Positions 1 to 6,106 of a DNA stretch of 16,854 bases are shown one piece after another. Positions within the stretch are counted from its first letter, which is position 1; each line of letters starts with the position of its first letter. Source of the DNA: Actinomycetota bacterium. Lineage in GTDB: Bacteria > Actinomycetota > Acidimicrobiia > Acidimicrobiales > CADCSY01. A program made the position numbers and the translations under genes. The stretch is from contig JACOTK010000114.1 in NCBI GenBank assembly GCA_016178435.1, forward strand, positions 1-16,854. Reading direction: 5' to 3'. A model generated the notes under the pieces. The model was not told where the DNA came from. It saw only the letters and a program-made list of their open reading frames with translations, and made no database searches.

Positions 1-197
1 CAGTCGGTCGCTCCGAGGCCGGCAAGCAGGTAGGCCGCAGCGGCTCGCCTGTCCTGCACGATGAGCAACCACCAGAAAAGGGGGATGCAGGCCAGGCGAA
101 GCAGCGAGATCACATTGGGAATCGTCAGAACCCGTCCCTCGCCCTCGCCGGGGGAAGGTGCCTCGTGAGCGGTCGGAACGGTGGGGTTACGACTCAT
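1..197 (-). CDS. CDP-alcohol phosphatidyltransferase, 5' end only (PgsA-like)
   Basis: Only the first 65 codons lie in the window; the rest is beyond base 1. After a 22-residue polar N-terminus rich in Pro, Gly and Glu, the protein reads LTIPNVISLLRLACIPLFWW (residues 24-43), a typical first membrane helix of CDP-diacylglycerol-dependent phosphatidyltransferases. A second helix (about 51-62) leads into GATD at 62-65, where the family's DxxDG..AR active-site motif should begin. These integral membrane enzymes transfer a phosphatidyl group from CDP-diacylglycerol to an alcohol such as glycerol-3-phosphate (PgsA) or inositol phosphate. The LTIPNxIxxxR pattern favours the PgsA/cardiolipin-synthase-like branch, but the substrate cannot be fixed from the fragment. 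The ATG at 197 has a TAGACT box six bases upstream and no Shine-Dalgarno. The gene is divergent from the MBOAT gene. Confidence 0.85.
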   Translation of the reverse strand, partial: MSRNPTVPTAHEAPSPGEGEGRVLTIPNVISLLRLACIPLFWWLLIVQDRRAAAAYLLAGLGATD

Positions 198-203
198 GAG
201 CGG

Positions 204-209
204 AGTCTA
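204..209 (-). promoter_or_regulatory. Candidate leaderless -10 box of the phosphatidyltransferase gene
   Basis: The minus strand reads TAGACT, then the six bases CCGCTC, then the ATG at 197. This TAnnnT box would place the transcript start at or within a base of the start codon. I see no convincing -35 hexamer 16-18 bases upstream and no Shine-Dalgarno. Inferred from position and sequence only. Confidence 0.5.
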
Positions 210-233
210 CGCATTGGGGCTGCCGGCCGTGGC

Positions 234-239
234 TACCCT
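234..239 (+). promoter_or_regulatory. Candidate -10 box of the O-acetylation operon
   Basis: TACCCT followed by eight bases and the ATG at 248. A start about seven bases past the box would leave a leader of 0-2 nt. The 50-bp gap to the divergent gene must hold both promoters. No clear -35 element is visible. The match is weak on its own and is supported mainly by the same geometry at other operon heads in the window. Confidence 0.35.
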
Positions 240-247
240 GACGGGCG

Positions 248-1675
248 ATGTCGTTCGCCACGCCCCTGTTCCTCTGGTACTTCCTGCCGACGGTGCTGGT
301 CGCCTACTGGGTGCTGCCCACACGGTTCCGAAACCTCACCCTTGCCACAACCAGCCTGGTGTTCTACGCCCTGGGCGGCAGGGCCCACGTCTGGCTGCTG
401 ATCGCCATGATCACCGCCAACTTCCTCGCCGGGCTCGCTATCGGCAGGACCAGGCGCCGGGGCGCCCGCGTCGCGAATCTGGCTCTCGGCGCGGCGGTCG
501 GGGCCAATCTCGCCGTGTTGGGGCTCTGGAAGTATGCGGGATTTGCCTCCGGCCAGGTCGATGGCATCGCTCAGCGGTTCGGATGGCACGTTCCGGGGAT
601 CTCTCTCGCCCTTCCGCTGGGCATCTCGTTCTTCACCTTTCACTGCATCAGCTACGTGGTCGACATCCACCGAGGCACACGACCCGCGCTGTCGAACCCG
701 ATCGACTTCACCGCCTACATCGCCCAGTTTCCCCAGCTGGTTGCCGGACCGATCATTCGCTATCACGAGATCGCCGAGCAGCTCGGCGAGACCGGGCGGG
801 ATCGTCTCGGCGACTTTGCCGCAGGCATGCCCCGCTTCGCCCTGGGACTCTCGAAGAAGGTCCTCATCGCCGATTCCGTCGCGCCCATCGCCGATGCGGC
901 TTTCGGACTTCCCTCCCCCGGGCTGGGATGGGCAGCTGCGTGGCTCGGCATCGTCGCCTACACCGTCCAGATCTACTTCGACTTCTCGGGTTACTCCGAC
1001 ATGGCCATCGGCCTCGGACGCATGTTCGGGTTTCAGTTTCCCGAGAACTTCAACCGTCCGTACTCCGCGGAGTCGATGACCGACTTCTGGCGGCGATGGC
1101 ACCTCTCACTGTCGAGTTGGTTTCGGGACTACCTCTACATTCCCCTCGGGGGAAACCGAGCCGGCCCGATGCGGACCTATCGGAATCTCGGCGTCGTCTT
1201 CCTCCTGACCGGTCTCTGGCACGGTGCGAACTGGACCTTCCTCATCTGGGGCATGTACCACGGCGGGCTGCTGATCCTCGAACGGCGAACCGGCCTCGCT
1301 GTCGTGAAGCACCAACGGCTCGTCATGGTTCGCCGAACCATGACGATGCTCATCGTGATGGTCGGCTGGGTTCCCTTTCGCAGCGATGACCTGAACACGG
1401 CCTGGCACTACATCGAGGTCATGTTCATCCCTCGTGTCCAGGCCCTGGGACCCGAGCTCGACGCGGTGTTGACCCATGGACACCAGTTCTGGCTGGTGAT
1501 CGGATCACTTTCGGTTCTTCTGCCGGGCACCTTCAACCTGGGGCGCCTGATCGAGCAGGGTCGAGGCTGGGGTCCCTTGGTCATCCGGTTTGCGCTCGTT
1601 GCCGTGATCGCTCCCTATGCCGCAGCACTCGTCGCCTCGGGTACGTTCAGCCCCTTCCTCTACTTCAAGTTCTGA
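248..1675 (+). CDS. MBOAT-family polysaccharide O-acetyltransferase (AlgI-like)
   Basis: A 475-residue multi-pass membrane protein. AlgI-type enzymes pass acetyl groups across the membrane to an exported polymer, working with a periplasmic or extracellular SGNH-type partner. Visible hallmarks are FTFHCISYVVDIHRG in the first third, AQFPQLVAGPIIRY, YFDFSGYSDMAIGLGRMFGF, FWRRWHLSLSSWFRDYLYIP with LGGNR, and GLWHGANW containing the invariant catalytic His (residue 325, near His322 of Pseudomonas AlgI). Hydrophobic helices run the whole length. The ATG at 248 is the only start close to the usual N-terminus, because an in-frame stop lies at 239-241. The next gene starts four bases after the stop and encodes the expected AlgX/AlgJ-type partner, so the two form one operon. 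No polymerase or glycosyltransferase lies nearby, so the polymer is unknown. DltB (D-alanylation of teichoic acid) is a related alternative, but the partner gene favours O-acetylation. Confidence 0.92.
   Translation: MSFATPLFLWYFLPTVLVAYWVLPTRFRNLTLATTSLVFYALGGRAHVWLLIAMITANFLAGLAIGRTRRRGARVANLALGAAVGANLAVLGLWKYAGFASGQVDGIAQRFGWHVPGISLALPLGISFFTFHCISYVVDIHRGTRPALSNPIDFTAYIAQFPQLVAGPIIRYHEIAEQLGETGRDRLGDFAAGMPRFALGLSKKVLIADSVAPIADAAFGLPSPGLGWAAAWLGIVAYTVQIYFDFSGYSDMAIGLGRMFGFQFPENFNRPYSAESMTDFWRRWHLSLSSWFRDYLYIPLGGNRAGPMRTYRNLGVVFLLTGLWHGANWTFLIWGMYHGGLLILERRTGLAVVKHQRLVMVRRTMTMLIVMVGWVPFRSDDLNTAWHYIEVMFIPRVQALGPELDAVLTHGHQFWLVIGSLSVLLPGTFNLGRLIEQGRGWGPLVIRFALVAVIAPYAAALVASGTFSPFLYFKF
1321..1345. 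repeat. 25-bp perfect inverted repeat inside the MBOAT gene
   Basis: Two 12-base arms (CGTCATGGTTCG and its exact reverse complement) flank a single central C. As RNA it could fold into an 11-bp stem with a three-base GCC loop. It lies in the codons for RLVMVRRTM. Nothing downstream resembles a U-tract, so it is not an obvious terminator. It may be a protein-binding palindrome, an mRNA hairpin, or chance. Confidence 0.6.
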
Positions 1676-1679
1676 GCCC

Positions 1680-2852
1680 ATGAGCCTTCCTCCTCGCCAA
1701 CGCCTCCCCCTGGCCCTGCTGGGCGCCCTGTTGCTCTTCGTTCCGGCGTTGGCGGCGGCCGCCGGGGTACGGGCGCAACCCATCGAGAATCATCCTCTCG
1801 CTCCACGCCCCTCGATTGGACGCGGATGGGATGCCGTGGACGACGTCGTGCCCTTCGCCAACGACCACCTCGCACTGCGTGACCGGGCCATTCGGCTCGA
1901 CACCTGGGTCGACGAGCAGGTGTTCGGCGACAATCCGGCTTCGGGCCAGGACGCCGACCCCAAGGTGCTTGTCGGCGATGACGGTTGGCTGTTCCTGGCC
2001 GAGGATCTCACCAAGGCATGCCGTCCTGCCGAGACCGTCGCGACGGCGCTGGCAAACGTCGATGCGCTCCACGACGCCCTGGGTCGCCACGGGAAACGCC
2101 TGGTCTTCCTGATCGCCCCGGACAAGACGACCTTCATGGACGACCGGTTGCGCTCGAGCCCGGGACTTCCCTGCGCCCGCCGTTTCAAGGCGGATCTCTG
2201 GCGCAGGCTGGCAACACGTCCGCCTCGGGGATATGTCGACCTCCGGCGGCGTCTCGATGCCGAGAGCTCCAAGACCGGCGAGTTCCTCTACCACAGGGCC
2301 GACACCCATTGGAACGATCGGGCAGCGGTGGTTGCGACGCGGGCCGTCGTCGAGCTCATCGACCCTGGGTTGTGGACGTCCTCGACCGTGGTGCGCCTCG
2401 GGGACGTCGCGAGAACCGGCGATCTCGCAAGGATGCTGGGAAGCCGGTCGCACGAGCAGGCGCCTCACCTCGGGATTCGGCGAAACGTCACTCGAACGGT
2501 TCGGATGATTCGGGAGAGCAAGATCCCCGACTCCCCAGAGGCCTTCGAGGTGATCAACGAGGCTGGACCGAACACCCCGCTTGTGCCGGGTAGGGCCGTG
2601 TTTCTCTACGACTCGTTCGGTGCTGTTCTCTATCCCTTCCTCTCGACCTACTTCGCGAACATCGAGGGCACGAACCATCTCTTGATGCCGCCCGAGGCGA
2701 CGGCCGAGCGAATCGCCCATGGCGACACGGTGATCTACGAGGTGGTCGAACGTCACCTGATCGATCAGCTCGGCGATTCGGACTATTGGCGGAGCGTGTT
2801 GACCGACCTGGAGCGGAGGCTCGGTGCGGGAGCAATGGTGGGCGGCCCGTGA
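1680..2852 (+). CDS. AlgX/AlgJ-type exported acetyltransferase partner
   Basis: A 390-residue protein. The start at 1680 is four bases after the MBOAT stop and gives a clean export signal: a basic RQR, then a long Leu/Ala core ending near AAAAGVRAQ (about residues 20-33). This is a signal peptide or an uncleaved anchor. The mature region follows the AlgJ/AlgX pattern: an FANDHLALRDRAIRL segment, VGDDGWLFL, LIAPDKTTFMDD, RADTHWNDRAA and FLYDSFG. The Asp208 and His210 of DTHW and Ser312 of DSF match the SGNH-like catalytic triad of AlgX. The family accepts acetyl groups delivered by the MBOAT partner and places them on an extracellular polysaccharide. In this organism it would act outside the membrane. 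An in-frame ATG lies upstream at 1617 but would overlap the MBOAT gene and spoil the signal peptide. No carbohydrate-binding domain is evident at the C-terminus. Confidence 0.85.
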   Translation: MSLPPRQRLPLALLGALLLFVPALAAAAGVRAQPIENHPLAPRPSIGRGWDAVDDVVPFANDHLALRDRAIRLDTWVDEQVFGDNPASGQDADPKVLVGDDGWLFLAEDLTKACRPAETVATALANVDALHDALGRHGKRLVFLIAPDKTTFMDDRLRSSPGLPCARRFKADLWRRLATRPPRGYVDLRRRLDAESSKTGEFLYHRADTHWNDRAAVVATRAVVELIDPGLWTSSTVVRLGDVARTGDLARMLGSRSHEQAPHLGIRRNVTRTVRMIRESKIPDSPEAFEVINEAGPNTPLVPGRAVFLYDSFGAVLYPFLSTYFANIEGTNHLLMPPEATAERIAHGDTVIYEVVERHLIDQLGDSDYWRSVLTDLERRLGAGAMVGGP

Positions 2853-2862
2853 CCGAAAACGA

Positions 2863-2900
2863 GAGGGACCGGACTCTCATGGTGAGAGTTCCGGTCCCTC
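2863..2900. terminator. Long hairpin, likely terminator of tRNA-Pro and possibly of the acetylation operon
   Basis: Left arm 2863-2879 and right arm 2883-2900 pair along 17 bp with one bulged base and a three-base loop. The hairpin starts 10 bases after the AlgX-like stop and ends two bases from the CCA of tRNA-Pro. Read on the minus strand it is followed by TCTCGTTTTC, a modest U-tract, so it fits intrinsic termination of the tRNA. Read on the plus strand no T run follows, so termination there is less certain. Confidence 0.75.
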
Positions 2901-2902
2901 CG

Positions 2903-2980
2903 TGGTCGGGCTGACAGGATTTGAACCTGCGACCTTCGGTCCCCCAGACCGACGCGCTAACCAAGCTGCGCCACAGCCCG
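2903..2980 (-). tRNA. tRNA-Pro(GGG), CCA encoded
   Basis: The minus strand folds as a full cloverleaf. The acceptor stem CGGGCTG pairs perfectly with CAGCCCG. The D-arm has GCGC stems around AGCTTGGTTA. The anticodon stem TCGGT/ACCGA holds the loop CTGGGGG, giving anticodon GGG, which reads proline codon CCC (and CCU by wobble). The T-arm is GCAGG/CCTGT with loop TTCAAAT. The discriminator base is A, and CCA is encoded at 2905-2903. Without CCA the molecule is 75 nt. Confidence 0.97.
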
Positions 2981-2990
2981 AGACGTGGCC

Positions 2991-2996
2991 ACCCTA
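2991..2996 (-). promoter_or_regulatory. Candidate -10 box of tRNA-Pro
   Basis: The minus strand reads TAGGGT ten bases before the 5' end of the tRNA. This would start transcription a few bases upstream of the mature end, as expected for a precursor trimmed by RNase P. No good -35 match is visible. The 64-bp gap between the tRNA and the zinc-ribbon gene holds nothing else I can support. Confidence 0.35.
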
Positions 2997-3044
2997 GCGG
3001 TTCGCCACTGCCGACGACGAACGGCGCACTCCCGACCTGAGGGA

Positions 3045-3260
3045 TCAGACGCGTTCGACCACCCAGATGACCGCCTCGATCACCCGCCACCCCAGGTAGA
3101 GCGCCAGCGCTCCGACGAGAAGCTTGAAATGCCATGGAGCCTTGGGTAGCGCCGCCGGCTTGCCGGGCTCTGCCACGACGCGGCCGCAACGTGGACATGA
3201 CCCATCCGGCTCCAGCGTGTTCGGATTCCAGAATCGATTGCAGTCGTCACACCAGGGCAT
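3045..3260 (-). CDS. Small zinc-ribbon protein with one membrane segment
   Basis: A 71-residue protein of no named family that I recognise. Two CxxC pairs, CDDC (residues 4-7) and CPRC (22-25), are spaced like a zinc ribbon. A short Pro/Lys/Ala linker follows. The stretch FKLLVGALALYLGWRVIEAV (about 45-64) is one hydrophobic helix close to the C-terminus. The protein is therefore probably a tail-anchored membrane protein with a cytosolic metal-binding head. Its ATG is 23 bases after the der stop, on the same strand, with no promoter-like box or strong Shine-Dalgarno between them, so it is probably the last gene of the DUF512-der operon. Codon choice matches its neighbours and the Cys pairs make a chance reading frame unlikely. 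Its function is unknown. Confidence 0.75.
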   Translation of the reverse strand: MPWCDDCNRFWNPNTLEPDGSCPRCGRVVAEPGKPAALPKAPWHFKLLVGALALYLGWRVIEAVIWVVERV

Positions 3261-3283
3261 GGCCGGGAACCGTTCTCGAGCCC

Positions 3284-4672
3284 TCAGCTCGATCGCTTGC
3301 GAACCCGTAATTTGAGCGGCGTGTTGCCCATGTCGAACTGCTCACGGATGCAGCGCTCGAGGTAGCGCAGGTAGGTCGGCGGCAACTCCCGATTGGAGAA
3401 GAGCGTGAACGTCGGGGGGTCGACCGCCCCCTGTGTCGCGTAGAGCACTCGACCCGTGGGTGAGGGATGGGCGGCCTGGGCTCGCTGGATCACCTGGTTG
3501 AGCGCCCGTGTCGGCACTCGCCGGTGGTAGGACTCGATGGCCTGTGCGAGCGCGGGCATCAGCTTGTTCATGCCCTTGCCCGTCAGCGCGCTGGCCTTGA
3601 GCACGGGTGACTGAGCAAGGAAGTGCAGCTTCTGACCGATCTGATAAGTGATGTCCTCGCGCGCCTCGGCGTCAAGGGTCTCCCATTTGTTGAGAAACAC
3701 GACCACGGGACAGCCTGCGACATCGACCCGCTCGGCCAATCGCTGGTCCTGATGGGTGATGCCCTCGTTTGCGTCGATGACGAGGACCGCGACGTCGGCG
3801 TGATCGATCGCCTGGAGTGCGCGCACAAGTGAGTAGTACTCGGTTCCGTTGTCGATGCGGGACTTGCGGCGCATGCCTGCGGTGTCGACGAAGCGGATGG
3901 GCCCGTGCTCGGTCTCGACCACCGTGTCGATCGTGTCGCGGGTCGTGCCGGGCATGTCGTGGACGACCGCACGCTCCTCGCCGATCAACTTGTTGAACAG
4001 CGTCGACTTGCCCACGTTGGGACGCCCGACAATCGCCACGGCGGGCACCTTGGAGTCGTCATCAAGCTCGCCGAGGGCGCCCGGGCCGAGATCGATCAGG
4101 TCCGGCTCGGCGCTCGTGTTCGCGTCGTGGGCGCCCGAGGCGCCGGAGAGCTCTGCGGCCTCGGGCGGCTCGGGCAACAGGCGAATCACCTCGTCGAGGA
4201 GGTCACCGCTGCCGCGACCGTGCAGCGCACTGACCGGCCAGGGGTCACCGATGCCCAGCTTGACCAACTCCCACATCTCCGGTTCCCGGTGCTCGCTGTC
4301 GATCTTGTTGGCAACGAGCAGCACGGACCGACCTCGACCGCGGAGTCGATTGGCGATCTGGCGATCGTCGGGGGTGACGCCGACCGATGCATCGACCACG
4401 AGCAGAATCACGTCCGCGTCGTCCCACGCGCGCTCGGACTGGCCGCTCACCTTGTCGTCGAGGGCCGTGCCCTTGGGCATCCATCCGCCGGTGTCGACGA
4501 TCGTGAAATCGCGCCCGTTCCAGCCGGCCTCGACCTCCTTGCGATCACGGGTGACGCCCGGGCGCTCCTCGACGATCGCCTCGCGCCGTCCCACGACGCG
4601 ATTCAACAGGGTCGACTTCCCGACATTGGGACGGCCGACGATGGCCACGACGGGCAAACGTGGCCGACTCAT
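3284..4672 (-). CDS. der: Ribosome-assembly GTPase Der (EngA)
   Basis: A 462-residue protein with the double GTPase layout unique to Der, which acts late in 50S subunit maturation. The first G domain begins with GRPNVGKST (residues 13-21), followed by ERPGVTRDR, DTGGW and NKID. The second repeats GRPNVGKST at 216, then MPGTTRD, DTAGMRR and NKWE. An acidic linker (around 175-210) joins them. The C-terminal KH-like domain includes ELPPTYLRYLERCI and ends in a basic LKLRVRKR tail. Length is normal for the family. The reading frame stays open 136 codons further upstream, but that part is Arg/Pro-rich shadow sequence of the gene before it; the ATG at 4672 gives the canonical N-terminus and overlaps the preceding TGA as ATGA. 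Translation is therefore likely coupled to the DUF512 gene. Confidence 0.97.
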   Translation of the reverse strand: MSRPRLPVVAIVGRPNVGKSTLLNRVVGRREAIVEERPGVTRDRKEVEAGWNGRDFTIVDTGGWMPKGTALDDKVSGQSERAWDDADVILLVVDASVGVTPDDRQIANRLRGRGRSVLLVANKIDSEHREPEMWELVKLGIGDPWPVSALHGRGSGDLLDEVIRLLPEPPEAAELSGASGAHDANTSAEPDLIDLGPGALGELDDDSKVPAVAIVGRPNVGKSTLFNKLIGEERAVVHDMPGTTRDTIDTVVETEHGPIRFVDTAGMRRKSRIDNGTEYYSLVRALQAIDHADVAVLVIDANEGITHQDQRLAERVDVAGCPVVVFLNKWETLDAEAREDITYQIGQKLHFLAQSPVLKASALTGKGMNKLMPALAQAIESYHRRVPTRALNQVIQRAQAAHPSPTGRVLYATQGAVDPPTFTLFSNRELPPTYLRYLERCIREQFDMGNTPLKLRVRKRSS

Positions 4673-6036
4673 CGCCTCGACCGCTCCAGTGCCCGGCGCA
4701 GGGCAACGCCGTCGGTGGGTATGATCTCGACCGCCCGTGGCAGCTCTTCGGGTGTCATGCCGTCGAGGAAACGACCCTGTGACACGCAGACATCGGGCAC
4801 CAGGTAGCGGTGGCCATCGGGTTCCTGGCCCAATGTCCGCGCCAGGTCCGCGCCAACCATGAGCCCTGTCACCCCGATGTTGCCGCCGAAGTACTCGTTG
4901 GCGACGGTGATGACGCGCACATCGTCCCTGGGGAGGCCGGCCAGCAGTGGCGTGAGCACGCGTGCACCGTAGGGAGCGGTCAGGACGCCGACCGGTCGGA
5001 GGTCGCGTCGTTGCAGTCGTACGGGCGTAGCGGCGGCACGAGGCGCTCGGTAGCCCGTCGCCGGGGCGCCCTCGACCCACGAGAAGAACCCGGCCTGCAC
5101 GCCGATGGGCTGATCGGTTCGTCCGAGGAACTCCTCCTCGAACGCCCGCGCCATACCCACGCCGTCCTCGTGCATGGGAAAGCCCTCATAGGTCTGGGCG
5201 GACGGGAACGATCGATCGGCCAACAGGTAGTACTCGTCACCGGCGAACACCATGCGTCGACCCAGCAGGGATCGAAAGACCCGTTGCCACGACTCGACCG
5301 TGTCGAGCACCGCACGGGCCTCGTCGGTCGTGTGCGCCCGCATGGCATCCTCGGTGGAGTATCGGCTCAAGCCGAGGGGGACGACGCAGATCGAGGCCAG
5401 TTCGGGATAGTCGTCCAGGACCCCGCACAAGGTGTCGTCGAGCACCGCGCCGTCGTTGATTCCCGGACACACCACCACCTGGCCGTGGACCTCGATGCCG
5501 TGATCGAGGAGTGCACGCAACCACCGAAGACTGGTCGCCCCCCGACGATTGCGGAGCATCCGTGCACGGACCTCGACATCGGTGGCGTGAATGCTCACGT
5601 GAAGTGGGCTGAGCCTGCCCGTCACCACCCGCTCGAGATCGGACTCCGTGAATCGCGTCAGTGTCGTGAAGTTCCCGTACAGGAAGCTGAGTCGATAGTC
5701 GTCGTCCTTGAGGTACAGGCTCTTGCGCATCCCGGGCGGCAATTGATGGATGAAGCAGAACTCACAGTGGTTGTCACAGGTGCGCACCTGGTCGAAGAGG
5801 GCCGAGCTGACCTCGGCCCCCAGGGGCTCGCCCTCACGCTTGACAACGGTGAGCGTCTGATCGAGCCCGCCCCGACGAACGTCGAGCTCGATATCGGCAT
5901 CATCCACCCACATCTGCCAGTCGATGACGTCACGTGGCGCACGCCCGCCGATGGCGACGACCTCGTCGCCGGGCTGCAACCCTGCCCTGTCGGCCGGTGA
6001 GCCGGGCGCGACGGCAACAACGCAGGGAAGAGACAT
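4669..6036 (-). CDS. PDZ / radical-SAM-like DUF512 protein
   Basis: A 455-residue protein. The N-terminal PDZ-like part (residues about 4-65) contains VAVAPGSPADRAGLQPGDEV. Next comes C87-X3-C91-X2-C94 in CDNHCEFCFIHQLP, the iron-sulfur signature of radical SAM enzymes in the DUF512 family. It continues with LSFLYGNFTTLTRF, HVSIHATDVEVRARML and QVVVCPGINDG, all typical of this family. The C-terminal DUF512 region carries GDEYYLLADRSFPSA and ends near GVALRRALERSRR. The reaction catalysed is not known. The ATG at 6036 starts exactly at the PDZ domain and has a TATCCT box six bases upstream; an in-frame upstream ATG at 6126 would add 30 unrelated residues. The stop overlaps the der start by four bases. 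Family call is strong, function unknown. Confidence 0.92.
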   Translation of the reverse strand: MSLPCVVAVAPGSPADRAGLQPGDEVVAIGGRAPRDVIDWQMWVDDADIELDVRRGGLDQTLTVVKREGEPLGAEVSSALFDQVRTCDNHCEFCFIHQLPPGMRKSLYLKDDDYRLSFLYGNFTTLTRFTESDLERVVTGRLSPLHVSIHATDVEVRARMLRNRRGATSLRWLRALLDHGIEVHGQVVVCPGINDGAVLDDTLCGVLDDYPELASICVVPLGLSRYSTEDAMRAHTTDEARAVLDTVESWQRVFRSLLGRRMVFAGDEYYLLADRSFPSAQTYEGFPMHEDGVGMARAFEEEFLGRTDQPIGVQAGFFSWVEGAPATGYRAPRAAATPVRLQRRDLRPVGVLTAPYGARVLTPLLAGLPRDDVRVITVANEYFGGNIGVTGLMVGADLARTLGQEPDGHRYLVPDVCVSQGRFLDGMTPEELPRAVEIIPTDGVALRRALERSRR

Positions 6037-6042
6037 GTCCCA

Positions 6043-6048
6043 AGGATA
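6043..6048 (-). promoter_or_regulatory. Candidate leaderless -10 box of the DUF512-der operon
   Basis: The minus strand reads TATCCT, the six bases TGGGAC, then the ATG at 6036. The spacing is identical to the boxes before scpA, trpS and the phosphatidyltransferase gene. There is no useful Shine-Dalgarno. The 70-bp gap (6037-6106) to the gene upstream holds this box and nothing else recognised. Confidence 0.5.
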
Positions 6049-6106
6049 CGTGTTGCGGCACAAACCCCCATGGTCTGGAAGGTTCGGGCACATCCCGGGC
6101 CGTGGA

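Noticed and set aside
4673..5080. N-terminal extension of der by 136 residues
   Set aside because: The extension is Arg/Pro-rich and lies over the conserved C-terminal part of the DUF512 gene; the ATG at 4672 gives the canonical Der start and a four-base overlap.
3849..6000. Long plus-strand open frames across der and the DUF512 gene
   Set aside because: They are antisense shadows in GC-rich DNA: low-complexity, no motifs, and the minus-strand proteins have full family signatures.
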